DNA from: Haematobia irritans
Lineage: Eukaryota > Arthropoda > Insecta > Diptera > Muscidae
NCBI RefSeq assembly: GCF_050003625.1
Contig: NC_134400.1
Span: 43,510,557 to 43,574,556 of the forward strand
Length of the DNA: 64,000 nt
Direction of reading: 5' to 3'
The notes beneath the pieces are model-generated. The model was not told the origin of the DNA and searched no databases. It worked only from the letters and a program-made list of their open reading frames with translations. A program made the position numbers and the translations under genes. Positions 23,736-36,598 of the stretch are shown one piece after another. Each line of letters starts with the position of its first letter. The first letter of the stretch is position 1.

Positions 23736-24712
23736 AGTTTCTATATATTTCTATAGAAAATATTGTCAAAATTTTATTACTATAGAAAATGCTGTCAAAA
23801 TTTTATTTCTATAGAAAATTTTGTCAAAATTTTATTCCTACAGAAAATTTTGTGAAAATTTTATTTCTATAGAAAATTTTGTTAAAATTTTATTTCTATA
23901 GAAAATTTTGTCAAAATTTTATTTCTATAGAAAATTTTGTCAAAATTTTATTTCTATAGAACATTTTGTCAAAATTTTGTTTCTATAGGAAATTTTTTTA
24001 TTTCTACCGAAGTTTTTATCAAAATTTTATTCCATTCCATTACATTCGTTTTGTTTTGTTATTGTTGGTTTGTATTTCAATCATATTTGTTGTTTTGATC
24101 TCAGCTTAAAAACCAAACCTTTACTTGCAGCAAAACTATCAACCAAATATCAGATAAAATTCTGGTAATTCACTAAACCCTAAGTGAACCACATTTGAAC
24201 CTTGAGTGCAGCCAACTGCACTCAAATCAATGATTTGAAATTGGCAAAGGAAAAGAGAAATGTTTGTACAGAATTATTTCGGCAAAAGGCGACTATCATA
24301 AACCTTTTTTCGGAAGGTTCATGTGTGCTTCACTTTGGGTTTGGTGAATTACCAGAATTTGTTCTGATAATTGGTCGATAGTTTTGCTGCAAGTAAAGGT
24401 TTGGTTTTTAAGCCGAGATCAAAAAAACAAATATGATTGAAACACAAACCAACAATAACAAAACAAAACGAATGGAATGGAATAAAATTTTGATAAAAAT
24501 TTCGGTAGAAATAAAAAATTTCCTATAGAAACAAAATTTTGACAAAAATGTTTCTATAAAAATAAAATTTTGACCAAATTTTTTATAGAAATAAAATTTG
24601 GAGAAAATTTTCTAAAGAACTAAAATTTTAACAAATTTTTCTATAGAAGTAAAATTTTGACAAACATTATAGAAATAAAATTTTAACAAAATTTTCTATA
24701 GAAATAAGAAAA
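23736..24712. repeat. 29-bp arrays forming a fold-back around a unique loop
   Basis: A 29-bp array in one orientation (23740-24010) and in the other (24495-24712). Between them inverted arms 23979-24173 and 24343-24531 match at high identity (words TTCCATTCCATT and GTTTTGTTATTGTTGGTTTG in the left arm, complemented in the right) and enclose about 170 bases. Confidence 0.75.
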
Positions 24713-24785
24713 CGTGCGTCCATCCAACCATCTTGCAGTCTATAGGGCTTTGCCCAAATAAATTTGACAACATTTTTTGGTCAAA
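24713..24785. repeat. Fragment of repeat R5
   Basis: Words CGTGCGTCCATCCAACCATC and GGGCTTTGCCCAAATAAATT, shared with 43378-43440 and 51585-51645. Unclassified. Confidence 0.6.
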
Positions 24786-25600
24786 AAATTTGGTCAAAAT
24801 TTTTATTAGTATAGATAATTTTGTCAAAATTTTATTTCTACAGAAAATTTTGTAAAAATTTTATTTCTATAGAAAATTTTGTCAAAATTTTATTTCCAAA
24901 GAAAATTTGATCAAAATTTTATTTCTATAGAAAATTTTATCGGAATTTTATTTCTATAGAAAAAAATTTTGTCTAAATTTTGTTTCCATACAAAAATTTT
25001 TGTCACAATTTTATTTCTACCTAAATTTTTGTAAAAATTTTACTCCTAAGAAAATTTAGTCAATTTTTTTTATAGACAATTGTGTTAAAATTTTATTTCT
25101 AGAAAATTTTATTAAAATTTTATTTCTACAGAAAATTTAGTAAAATTTTATTTCTATAGAAAATTTTATCGAAATTTCATTTCTATAGAAAATTTTGTCA
25201 AAATTTTATTTCTATGGAAAATTTTGTCAAAGTTTTTTTTTTCTATAGAAAATTTTGTCAATTTTTTTTTCTATAGAAAATTTGGTCAAAATTTTATTTC
25301 AATAGAATATTTTGTCAAAATTTTATTTCTATAAAAAATTTTGTCAAAATTTTATTTCTATGGAAAATTTTGTCAAAATTTTATTTCTATAGAAAATTTT
25401 GTCAAAATTTTATTTCAATAGAAAATTTTGTCAAAATTTTATTTCTATAGGAAATTTTGTCAAAATTTAATTTTTATAGAAAATTTTGTCAAAATTTAAT
25501 TTCTCTGGAAAATTTTGTCAAAATTTTATTTATATAGAACATTTTGTAAAAATTTTATTTCCATAGAAAATTTTGTAAAAATTTTATTCCTACATTTCCT
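24786..25600. repeat. 29-bp satellite-like array
   Basis: About 28 copies of the 29-bp unit (core TTTCTATAGAAA, AAAATTTTGTCAAAATTTTA between cores) with point changes. Confidence 0.85.
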
Positions 25601-26566
25601 CCCAATGTTGACTTTACCCTACCTGTTTTCACTTTGGTTCGGAAATTAAAAATCATTTAATTAAATGACTACATAAAAATGTAGTTAAATTGATAATAAT
25701 AAATAAGCTAAAAATATCCGAATTCATTGGACCTCGTAGGAAAACTTGTAAGCAGCCATAGGCCCTTCATAAAAATTGATAATTTATGATGATTTCCATA
25801 AATACACAATGCCCATGGCATATTTCAAAATATTTTCCTTGACCAAATCATGGCATTTTCATTGCATATTTGAATATTCAAATTGTAAATAAAAATTTCA
25901 AAATATTTTCTCTAATAGTTTAACATTTGATTATTTTTTTGTCTCAATAGAAAATTATGTTATCAACATACCCAAATGGCTGAATTACTTAAAGATGAAT
26001 CGTTAATTTACTAACAAACTATGAGGTCGAATCTGAAGCAAGCGAAACAAGAATAGGCAACTGGTGTCTCAGGCTTTTAATTAAAATCCCATTTTTGTTT
26101 TTTTTTTTTTTTTTTAAATGGGCGATGTTAAATATGGGCCGCACACTTCTGGCCTTTGTGCTTAGCGGGACGTGATTCCATGCAGGGCTCTTATTTTTCA
26201 TTATTTAATCTTAAATTATGATTGCCTATAAGTGAAAGTTAACAGTTGGAGAAGCTGGTATGATGCCAGATGAAGTAACCACAATTCAGTTATTTTCGAA
26301 ATTTAAATTTACAAGGGGGTAAACAATTTAAAAGGCTTAATGGTCCAAGAAGCCCGACAATGCAACATCCGCATTTAACCAGACACTCATTTTATTAACA
26401 TAGATGGCTGGTGTTATATGAAGGCACAGTGTTTTGATTGAAATTCAATGTTAATTTTAGTAAAACTAAATTAAAAGTTTTAATTTTACGTTTAATTTTA
26501 ATTTCAAACAATTTTAGTTTTATTATTAATTTCAACTGTGTTTTAATTTCATTTCAGTTTAATTTT
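25601..26566. other. AT-rich unique DNA
   Basis: No gene or repeat recognised. T run near 26097-26116. 26440-26570 is a low-complexity TTTTAATTT stretch. Confidence 0.45.
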
Positions 26567-26764
26567 ATTTTTATACCCTCCGCCATAGGATGGGGTTATA
26601 CTAACTTTGTCTTTCCGTTTGTAACACATCGAAATATTGTTCTAAGACCTCATAAAGTGTATATATTGTGGGTCGTGGTGAAATTCTGGATCGTCCGTCC
26701 GTCTATTGAAATCACTCTAACTTCTAAACGAAACAAGCTATCGACTTGAAACTTGGCACAAGTA

Positions 26765-28654
26765 CACGCAGAGAAGAAACATGATTGTCACAATCATATT
26801 CGAAGAGCAAAATAATATGATACACGGATGAAAAAGACTGTTTTTCATATGTTTGGCTATAAACATTATATGTTTGGAACACAAATTTTTAAACACAATA
26901 TTTTTGAGTGCAAGCATATAATGTTCATAAACTAGCATAACATGTTTGGGACATATATGTTAATATGTTAGAACATATTATGTTTGGGACATAAAATGTT
27001 TGTAAATATAATATTCTTGGATGCAAACATATATTAATTTAGAAATAGCCTATAAACATATATGTGTTTAGTAGCTTGGAGCGCTATTTAACAGGGAGCG
27101 ATATTGAATTAAGTTGGTGGTTGTTGCTTGTTATCACAAAATTAACATTTTATTTTTCCTTGGGCAATTGATCAGCTACTTCTTTGATCCTTACAAACTG
27201 TGTGGTCCGCTGTTCGAATCCCCGTCCGGCAAAAGGTAAAATTAAAATAAAAAAAATTGAATAATTTCTTCTACAATGTTTGTATTACAGAAAAAGGTGC
27301 TAAGAACTAAAAAATGTCGTGGAAGTGAGAAAGATGTGGGGGAATATACAATTAGGCAGAAACAAAATTTTGAGCATTCAGGTCGAAAACCTATGTTGTT
27401 AGCACCTATATTACCTGTTTATTTTCATAATTCATTATGATTGTAAATATATAAATAAATAAATAAAATTTTGAGCACAATATTGTTTGGGAGAATTTTT
27501 TTAAGCATATAATATTTTTGGGTGCAAAATGCTTCCAAACATATTATATGTTCACAAAATAACATATTGCTTTTTGGAAGACAACATTATTGAATTTGGA
27601 TGCAAAAATACAAAATGTTTGGAACTTAGACTACCCAAACATATATTGTTTAGACCAATATGCTTTCAAACATATTATATATAGGAAGAGATCAAACATA
27701 TAAATGTTTGGGCAATACCCAAAAATGTATATGCTTGAAGCAAAATATGTTTGGGAGTATATGTTACAGAAGCAATTTTTTATGAGGGTGTAGGAGCTAT
27801 TTTTGCGGCGACCATGTAACATTTTAACCTGCAACCATGTTGGATCAGTGAACATGGTTCTAAGAAAAATATAATTGTCCTCATCTAAAATGTTATTATA
27901 TTGATAAAAACAATTTTGTTTGAATGAAAAGACAATGGTCACGATTTAAAATGTTATGGTATTCATTCAAAATGTTTTTCTTCTAGTTAAAAGAACATGG
28001 TCACAACCTACATCGTGCCCATCAAATGTACAAACGCAGACATCATGTAACTGCAAATAAAAATAAATGATCCATATAGCAAAATGCAGAACAAAAAACA
28101 GGTACATTTTTTCAATTACACTTTCCTTTTTTGTGTTCACATAAAACCACGTGCCACTTCTGAATAAATAAATTAATACAAAACACAGTAAATCCGTATT
28201 CTCCGTCCATTCCAAGAAACAAACAACACACGACTAACGCGCAAAATGAAAATCGTGTGTACCTGCTCAATGTTTTTATAAAATTCTTTTCGCTACAAAA
28301 AAGTTAAAAAATTAAATGGTCACGAAAAAAATGTAAATGGTCTTTATGGTCATGTAATGGTTCTAGACATATCTATACTTAACCTATAAAAAAATACTTT
28401 TTTCCCTGTAAAAAAGTAAAAAAATTGAATGGTTTTCCCGACCATTTAATGGTCTCAAATTCTATCATTTAAATGATAGAACATGTTTGCGGTATTTGAT
28501 AACCATTCAAATGCTTATTGCCACCATACATTTTTCTCCGCTCGAAAACTATTTTTACAAAGACAAAATACATGGTTTTCGCGGCAATTACATGCTCTAG
28601 ATAAGCATTAAATGGATGCGGCAACCATGTCCAAACATGGTTTTTCTGTGCGTG
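26765..28654. mobile_element. TA-flanked MITE (M2 type) containing another MITE
   Basis: Ends CACGCAGAGAAGAAACATG and the complement of CACGCACAGAAAAACCATG, flanked by TA (26763-26764 and 28655-28656) within R1. The inner part has ACATGGTT/AACCATGT words in both orientations. A second element is inserted at 26823-27790. Confidence 0.75.
26823..27790. mobile_element. TA-flanked MITE (M4) with tRNA-like remnant
   Basis: 968 bp, starting CACGGATGAAAAAGACTG and ending TTATGAGGGTG, flanked by TA (26821-26822 and 27791-27792). Same family as 16174-17832: ATATGTTTGGGACATA words, a tRNA-like B box (GTTCGAATCCCC, 27212-27223) and the shared downstream words TTTGTATTACAGAAAAAGGT. Confidence 0.75.
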
Positions 28655-28687
28655 TAGTTGCTATTGATGTAGGTAAAATGGTATGAC

Positions 28688-29015
28688 AAATGTTAATTTT
28701 GTAATAACAAGCAACAACCACCAACTTAATTCAATATCGCTCCCTGTTAAATAGCGCTCCAAGCTACTAAACACATATATGTTTATAGGCTATTTCTAAA
28801 TTAATATATGTTTGCATCCAAGCATATTATATTTACAAACATTTTATGTCCCAAACATAATATGTTCTAACATATTAACATATGTGTCCCAAACATGTTA
28901 TGCTAGTTTATGAACATTATATGCTTGCACTCAAAAATATTGTGTTTAAAAATTTGTGTTCCAAACATATAATGTTTATAGCCAAACATATGAAAAACAG
29001 TCTTTTTCATCCGTG
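28688..29015 (-). mobile_element. Truncated inverted copy of the left end of M4
   Basis: 328 bases that are the reverse complement of 26823-27150 with about three mismatches. Its outer end (29015) is followed by TA (29016-29017), as for an intact terminus. The inner end is a sharp break. Confidence 0.85.
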
Positions 29016-30243
29016 TACGTGGTACATATGAGACAAAAAAGTTATGTATACTTAAGTCTACAAATAATTACGAATCGATATGGAATTTTTGCACGGTACG
29101 TAGAGAGCCAGAATTGAAATATAGGGGTCACTTATATGGGGGCTATATACAATTATGAACTTGATATGGACCAATTTTTGTGTGATTGGAGATCGATTTA
29201 TCTGAGGGATATATATAACTATAGACCGATATGGACCTAGTTAGGCATGGTTGTTAACGACCATATACTAGCACAATGTACCAAATTTCAACTCACTCGG
29301 ATGAAATTTGCTCCTCCAAGAGGCTCCAAAACCAAATCTCGGGATCGGTTTATATGGGGCTATATATGATTATGGACTAATATGGACCACTTTCGGCATG
29401 GTTGTTAAATATCATATACGATTACCACGTACCAAATTTCAAGCAGATCGGATGAATTTTGCTTCTCCAAAAGGCACCGGAGGTCAAATCTGGGGATCGG
29501 TTTATATGGGAGCTATATATAATTATGGGCTGATAGGAACCAATTCCTGCATGGTTGTTGGATACCATATACTAACATCACGTACCAAATTTCAACCGAA
29601 TGGGAAGAATTTTGCTCTTCCAAGGGGCTCTTGTGGTCAAATCGGGGGTCGGTTTATATGGGGCCTATATATAATTATGGACCGATTTCGACCAATTTTT
29701 GAATGGGAGTTTGAGGCCATATATTAACACCACGTACCAAATTTCAACTGAATCAGATGAATTTTTGTCTTCCAAGGGGCTCCGGAGGTCAAATCTGGTG
29801 ATCGGTTTATATGGGAGCTATATATAATTATGGACCGATGTGGACCAATTTTTGCATGGTTGTTAGAGACCATATACTAACACCATGTACGAAATTTCAA
29901 CCGGATCGGATGAAATTTGCTTCTCTTAGAGGCCTCGCAAGCCAAATTTGGGGGTCCGTTTATATGGGGGCTATACGTAAAAGTGGACCGATATGGTCCA
30001 TTTGCAATACCATCCGACCTACATCAATAACAACTACTTGTGCCAAGTTTCAAGGCGATAGCTTGTTTCGTTCGGAAGTTAGCGTGATTTCAACAGACGG
30101 ACGGACATGCTCAGATCGACTCAGAATTTCACCACGACCCAGAATATATATACTTTATGGGGTCTTAGAGCAATATTTCGATGTGTTACAAACGGAATGA
30201 CAAAGTTAATATACCCCCCATCCTATGGTGGAGGGTATAAAAA
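29016..30243 (-). mobile_element. DINE-1-like R1 element
   Basis: Partial 3' domain (29016-29160), six 153-bp units, GGAC tract (30096-30108) and the complete 5' hairpin ending GGTGGAGGGTATAAAAA at 30243. Confidence 0.8.
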
Positions 30244-30562
30244 TTGTGAATTTTTGAAAATATTTGAGGTCAAACGTTTCCTACAAGCGTTAGAATCCAT
30301 TAAAAATTATAAAGAATTATACAAATTATTTATTTGACAAAATATCACAGAATTTTTTAATTTACATCCAAAACATTGTATTCGGACCACACCTAAAGAA
30401 GTGATGCAAATTCAGTGCAACGGCTGTTGAAATGGAGGACTTCTTTTCTATGACAAGGCCATGTTAAATTCATCGCTTCTGCATCATTTTTGCACCACTT
30501 CCGGAACGTTTTCATTACTTTTTTGGTACTTCTTTTTTTGCTGGGTAATTTTAAATTTAGTG
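30244..30562. other. AT-rich DNA with a short ACCCAGCAAAAAAA-type repeat end
   Basis: The right part (about 30385-30547, minus strand) begins TACCCAGCAAAAAAAGAAGT and resembles 3050-3175, so it is probably a small dispersed element. Nothing coding is supported. Confidence 0.4.
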
Positions 30563-32374
30563 TTTTTATACCCTGCGCCACACTGTGGAACAGGGTATTA
30601 TAAGTTAGTGCATATGTTTGTAACACCCAGAAGGAGACGAGATAGACACATGGTGTCTTTGGCAATATTGCTCAGGGTGGGTCCCTGAGTCGATATAACC
30701 ATGTCCGTCTGTCCGTCCGTCTGTGAACACATATTTGTGATCAAAGTCTAGGTCGCAATTTAAGTCAAATCGCCTTCAAATTTGGCACATAATACTAATA
30801 TGGGTCAGAATAGAGCCCTATTGATTTTGGAAGAAATCGGTTCAGATTTAGATATAGCTCCCATATATATCTTTCGCCCGATATGCACTAATATGGACCC
30901 AGCAGCCAGGGTTTTATACCGATTTGCTTGAAATTTTGTACAAACATAACACTTAGCCGTATAGTCAAGTGTGCAAAATTTGATTGAAATCGGTTCAGAT
31001 TTAGATATAGCTCCCATATATCTTTCGCCCGATATGGACTTATATGGCTCCAGAAGCCAGATTTTTGGCCGAATTTGATTGAAATTTTGCACTAGGAGTA
31101 CAATTAGTAGTATAGTCAAGTGTGCAAAATTTGATTGAAATCGGTTCAGATTTAGATATAGCTCCCATATATCTTTCGCCCGATATGGACTTATATGGCC
31201 CCAGAAGCCAGATTTTTGGCCGAATTTGATTGAAATTTTGCACTAGGAGTACAATTAGTAGTATAGTCAAGTGTGCAAAATTTGATTGAAATCGGTTCAG
31301 ATTTAGATATAGCTCCCATATATATCAATCGCCCGATATGGACTAATATGGTCCTAAAAGCCAGAGTTTTGGCCCAATTTGATTGAAATTTTGCACAGGG
31401 CGTAGATTTAGCATTGTAGCTATGCGTGCCAAGTTTGGTTGAAATCGATTCAGATTTAGATATAGCTCCCATATATATCTTTCTCCCGATATGGACTAAT
31501 ATGGTCCTAGAAGCCAGAGTTTTGGCCCAATTTGTTTGAAATTTTGCACTAGGGGTACAATTAGTAGTGCAGTTAAGTGTGCAAAATTTGATTGAAATCG
31601 GTTCATATTTATATATAGCTCCCATATATATCTTTCACCCGATATGGACTAATATGGTTCTAATAGCCAGAGCTTTGGCCCAATTTGGTTGAAATTTTGC
31701 ACATGGAGTTAGCATTGTAGCTATGCGTGCCAAATTTGATTGAAATCGGTTCAGATTTAGATATAGCTCCCATATATAGCTTTTGCCCGATTTACACTCG
31801 TATGACCACAGAGGCCAATTTTTTGTCCGATTTAGTTGAAATTTTGCACAGGGAGTAGAATTAGCATTGTTGCTATGCTTGCCAAATTTGGTTGAAATCG
31901 GAGCAGAATTAGATATAACTCCCATATATATGTTTTTCTGATTTCGACAAAAATGGTCAAAATACCAACATTTTCCTTGTAAAATTGCAACTGCTTAGTC
32001 GAAAAGTTGTAAAAATGACTCTAATTTTCCTAAACATCTAATGCATATATATCGTGCGATATATCATAAATAAACTTTTGCGAAGTTTCCTCAAAACGGC
32101 TTCAGATTTAAACGTTTCCCATATTTTTTTACTAACATTGTGTTCCACCCTAGTGCATTAGCCGACTTAAATTTTGAGTCTATAGATTTCTAGAAGTCTA
32201 TCAAATTCTGTCCAGATCGAGTGATATTTAAATGTATATATTTGGGACAAACCTTTATATATAGCCCCCAACACATTTGACGGATGTGATATGGTATCGA
32301 AAATTTAGATCTACAAAGTGGTGCAGGGTATAATATAGTCGGCCCCGCCCGACTTTAGACTTTCCTTACTTGTT
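30563..32374 (+). mobile_element. DINE-1-like R2 element, complete
   Basis: 5' ATACCC hairpin at 30563-30600, GTCC/GTCT tract at about 30703-30722, seven 153-bp or slightly shortened units, and the GTCGGCCCCGCCCGAC hairpin before ACTTGTT at 32374. It is uninterrupted and so a useful reference copy of the family. Confidence 0.85.
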
Positions 32375-32383
32375 ATTTTCTAA

Positions 32384-34486
32384 TTTTTATACCCTCCATC
32401 ATAGGATGGGGGTATATTAACTTTGTCATTCCGTTTGTAACACATCGAAATATTGCTCTAAGACCCCACAAAGTATATATATTCTTGGTCGTGGTGAAAT
32501 TCTGAGTCGATCTAAGCATGTCCGTCCGTCCGTCCGTCCGTCCGTCCGTCCGTCCGTCCGTCCGTCCGTCCGTCTGTTGAAATCACGCTAACTTCCGAAC
32601 GAAACAAGCTATCGACTTGAAACTTGGCACAAGTAGTTGTTATCGATGTAGGTCGGATGGTATTGAAAATGGGCCATATCGGTCCACTTTTACGTATAGC
32701 CCCCATATAAAGGGACCTTCAGATTTGGCTTGTGGAGCCTCTAACAGAAGCATATTTCATCCGATCCGGCTGAAATTTGGTATATGGTGTTGGTATATGG
32801 TCTCTAACAACCATGCAAAAATTGGTCCACATCGGTCCATAATTATATATAGCCCCCATATAAACCGATACCCAGATTTGGCTTGTGAAGCCTCTAACAG
32901 AAGCATTTTTCATCCGATCCGGCTGAAATTTGGTATATGGTGTTGGTATATGGTCTCTAACAACCATGCAAAAATTGGTCCACATCGGTCCATAATTATA
33001 TATAGCCCCCGTATAATCCGATCCCCAGATTTGGCTTGCGGAGCCTAAAAGAGAAGAAAATTTCATCCGATCCGGCTGAAATTTGGTACATGGTGTTGGT
33101 ATATGGTCTCTAATAACCATGCAAAAATTGGTTCACATCGGTCCATAATTATATATAGCCCCCATATAAACCGATCCCCAGATTTGGCTTGCGAAGCCTC
33201 AAAGAGAAGAAAACTTCATCCAATCCGGCTGAAATTTGGTACATGATGTTGGTATATGGTCTCTAACAACCATGCAAAAATTGGTCCATATCGGTCCTTA
33301 ATTATATATAGCCCCCATATAAACCGATCCCCAGATTTGGCTTGTGGAGCCTCTAAGAGAAGCATATTTCATCCGATCCGGCTGAAATTTGGTACATGAT
33401 ATTGGTATATGGTCTCTAACAACCATGCGAAAATTGGTCCACATCGGTTCATAATTATATATAGCCCCTATATAAACCGATCCCCAGATTTGATTGCGAA
33501 GTCTCCAAGAGAAGCAAATTTCATCCAATCCGGTTGTAATTTGGAACATGGTGTTAGTATATGATCTTTAACAACCGTGCCAGAATTGGTCCATATCGGT
33601 CCATAATTATATATAGCCCCCATATAAAACATTCTCCAGATTTGACCTCCGGAGCCTGTTGGAGGAGCAAAATTCATCCGATCCGGTTCAAATTGGTCAC
33701 GTGGTGTTAGTATATGGTCGCTAACAACCATACCAAAATTGTTCCAATCACACAAAAATATGTCCATATCGGTTCATAATCATGGTTGCCACTAGAGCCA
33801 AAAATAATCTACCAAAATTTTATTTCTATAGAAAATTTTGTCAAAATTTTATTTCTAGAGAAAATTTTGTTAAAATTTTATTCGGTTCATAATAAAATTT
33901 TCATCATTGTCAAAATTTTATTTCAATAGAAAATTTTGTCAAAATTTTATTTCTATAGAACATTTTGTTCAAATTTTATTCGGTTCATAATCATGGTTGC
34001 CACTCGAGCCAAAAATAATCTACCAAGATTTTATTTCTATTTTTATTTTATTTCTGTCAAAAGTTTATTTCTATAGAAAATTTTGTTAAAATTTTATTTC
34101 TGTAGAAATTTTTGACAAAATTTTCTTTCTATAGAAAATTTTGTCAAAATTTTTATTTCTATAGAAAATTTTGTGAAAATAGAAAATTTTGTTAAAATTT
34201 TATTTCTGTAGAAAATTTTGTCAAAATTTTATGTCTACTTTGTCAAACTGAATTATATACGTATTGGATCGATCTTTTTTGATTTAATATATACCACGTA
34301 TGGACTTACATACAATTTAGAAGATGGTGTTAGGAGGCTTTAAGATACCTTGCCATCGGCAAGCGTTACCGCAACTTAAGTAATTCGATTGTGGATGGCA
34401 GCTTTTAGATGAAGTTTCTACGCAATCCAGGATGGAGGGTACATAAGCTTCGGCCTGGCCGAACTTACGGCCGTACATACTTGTTT
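32384..34486 (+). mobile_element. DINE-1-like R1 element, complete
   Basis: 5' hairpin, a long (GTCC)13 tract (about 32521-32572), seven 153-bp units, linker, 29-bp array with an internal duplication of the linker (33975-34025), 3' domain and hairpin, terminal ACTTGTTT. Confidence 0.85.
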
Positions 34487-34721
34487 AATTTTAAATGTAA
34501 GTATTATTATATATTTAAGTTTAGTTATAACTCTTTGACAATTTAATTTTAATATCAGTTAAAATTAATTTTACTACCAATTTCAATTTCAATTATAATA
34601 ACTTTAAATTTATTTTTAAATTGTAAAATAAACTAATGTTTTAGTTTATTTTAATTTTATTTTTAACTATAAATTTAAATTTTATTTTAATCTAGCTAAG
34701 CGGCACATTGTTTACTTTTAC
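34487..34721. other. AT-only low-complexity spacer
   Basis: TTTTAATTT-type sequence between two R1 elements, nothing else seen. Confidence 0.5.
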
Positions 34722-34723
34722 TT

Positions 34724-36598
34724 TTTTTATACCCTCCACCATAGGATGGGGGTATATTAACTTTGTCATTCCGTTTGTAACACATCGAAATATTGCCCTA
34801 AGACCCCATAAAGTATATATATTCTGGGTCGTGGTGAAATTCTGAGTCGATCTGAGCATGTCCGTCCGTCCGTCTGTTGAAATCACGCTAACTTCCGAAC
34901 GAAACAAGCTATCGACTTGAAACTTGGCACAAGTAGTTGTTATTGATGTAGGTCGGATGGCATTGCAAATGGGCCATATCGGTCCACTTTTACGTATAGC
35001 CCCCATATAAACAGACCCCCAAATTTGGATTGCGATTGCCCTAAGAGAAGCAAATTTCATCCGATCCGGCTGAAATTTGGTACATGGTGTTAGTATACGG
35101 TCTCTAACAACCGTGCAAAAATTGGTTCATATCAGTCCACTTTTACGTATAGCCCCCATATAAACGGACCCCCAAATTTGGCTTGCGATTGCTCTAAGAG
35201 AAGCAAATTTCATCCGATCCGGCTGAAATTTGGTACATGGTGTAAGTATATGGTCTCTAACAACCATGCAGAAAGTGGTGCACATCGGGCCATAATTATA
35301 TATAGCCCCCATATAAACCGATCCCTCGATTTGGCTTGCGGAGCCTCTAAGAGAAGCAAATTTCATCCGATCGGGCTGAAATTTGGTACATGGTGTTAGT
35401 ATATGGTCTCTAATGACCATGCAAAAATTGGTGCACATTGGGCCATAATAATATATAGCCCCCATATAAACCGATCCCCAGATTTGACCTCCGGAGCCTC
35501 TTAGAGAAACAAAAGTCATCCGATCCGACTGATATTTGGTACGTGGTTTTAGTATATTGTCTCAAACAACCATGCCAAAATTGGTCCATATCGGTCCATA
35601 ATTATATATAGTCCCCATATAAGCCGATCCCCAGATTTGACCTCCGGAGCCTCTTAGAGGAGCAAACTTCATCCGATCCGGTTGAAATTTGGTACGTGGT
35701 GTTAGTATATGGTCTCTAACAACCATGCAAGAATTGGTCCATATCGGTCCATAATTATATATAGCCCCCATATAAATCGATCCCCAGATTTGTCCTCCGG
35801 AGCCTCTTGGAGGAGCAAAATTCATCCAATCCGGTTGAAATTTGGAATATGGTGTTAGATTGTGGTATCTAAGAAACACGCAAGAATTGGCCCATATCGG
35901 TCCATAATTATATATAGCCCCCATATAAACCGTTCCCCAGATTTGATCTCCGGAGCCTCTTGGAGGAGCAAAATTCATCCGATCCTGTTGAAATTTGCAA
36001 CGTGGTGTTAGTATAAGGCCGCTAATAACCATGCCAAAATTGATCCGTATCGGTCTATAGTTATATATAGCCGATCCCCAGTCACACAAAAATTGGATCA
36101 TATCGGTTCATAATCATGGTTGCCACTCGAGCAAAAAATAATCTACCAAAATTTTATTTTTATAGAAAACATTGTCAAAATGTTATTTCTATAGAAAATT
36201 TTGTCAAAATTGTATTTCTATAGAAAATTTTGTCAAAATTTTATTTCTATAGAAAATTTTTTTCCAAATTTTATTTCTATAGAAAATTTTTTTCCAAATT
36301 TTACTTCTATAGAAAATGTCAAAATTTTATTTTTTCAAAATTTTATTTCTATAGAAACTTTAAACTTAATTATATACGTATTTAATCGGCCTTTTTAGTT
36401 TAATATATACCACGTATGGACTATGTGGTATATATTACGGTGTTAGGAAGTTTTAAGATACCTTGCCATCGCCAAGTGTTACCGCAACCCAAGTAATTCG
36501 ATTGTGGATGACAGTCTTCAGTAGAAGTTTCTACGCAATCCATGGTGGAGGGTACATAAGATTCGGCCTGGCCGAACTTACGGCCGTATATACTTGTT
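34724..36598 (+). mobile_element. DINE-1-like R1 element, complete
   Basis: 5' hairpin, GTCCGTCCGTCT tract, seven 153-bp units, linker, short 29-bp array (36155-36355), 3' domain, hairpin TTCGGCCTGGCCGAA and ACTTGTTT. No insertions, so a good reference copy of R1. Confidence 0.87.

Larger units (their letters stand above)
26567..28687 (+). mobile_element. R1 5' end with nested TA-flanked elements
   Basis: R1 5' hairpin and only two GTCC repeats, then an insertion at CACAAGTA (26764), after which R1 resumes as GTTGCTATTGATGTAGGT (28657) and is broken at about 28687 by an inverted M4 fragment. Confidence 0.75.

Noticed and set aside
30393..30665. 90-codon minus-strand frame rich in Lys
   Set aside because: It covers a small dispersed repeat and the R2 5' hairpin, so it is chance.
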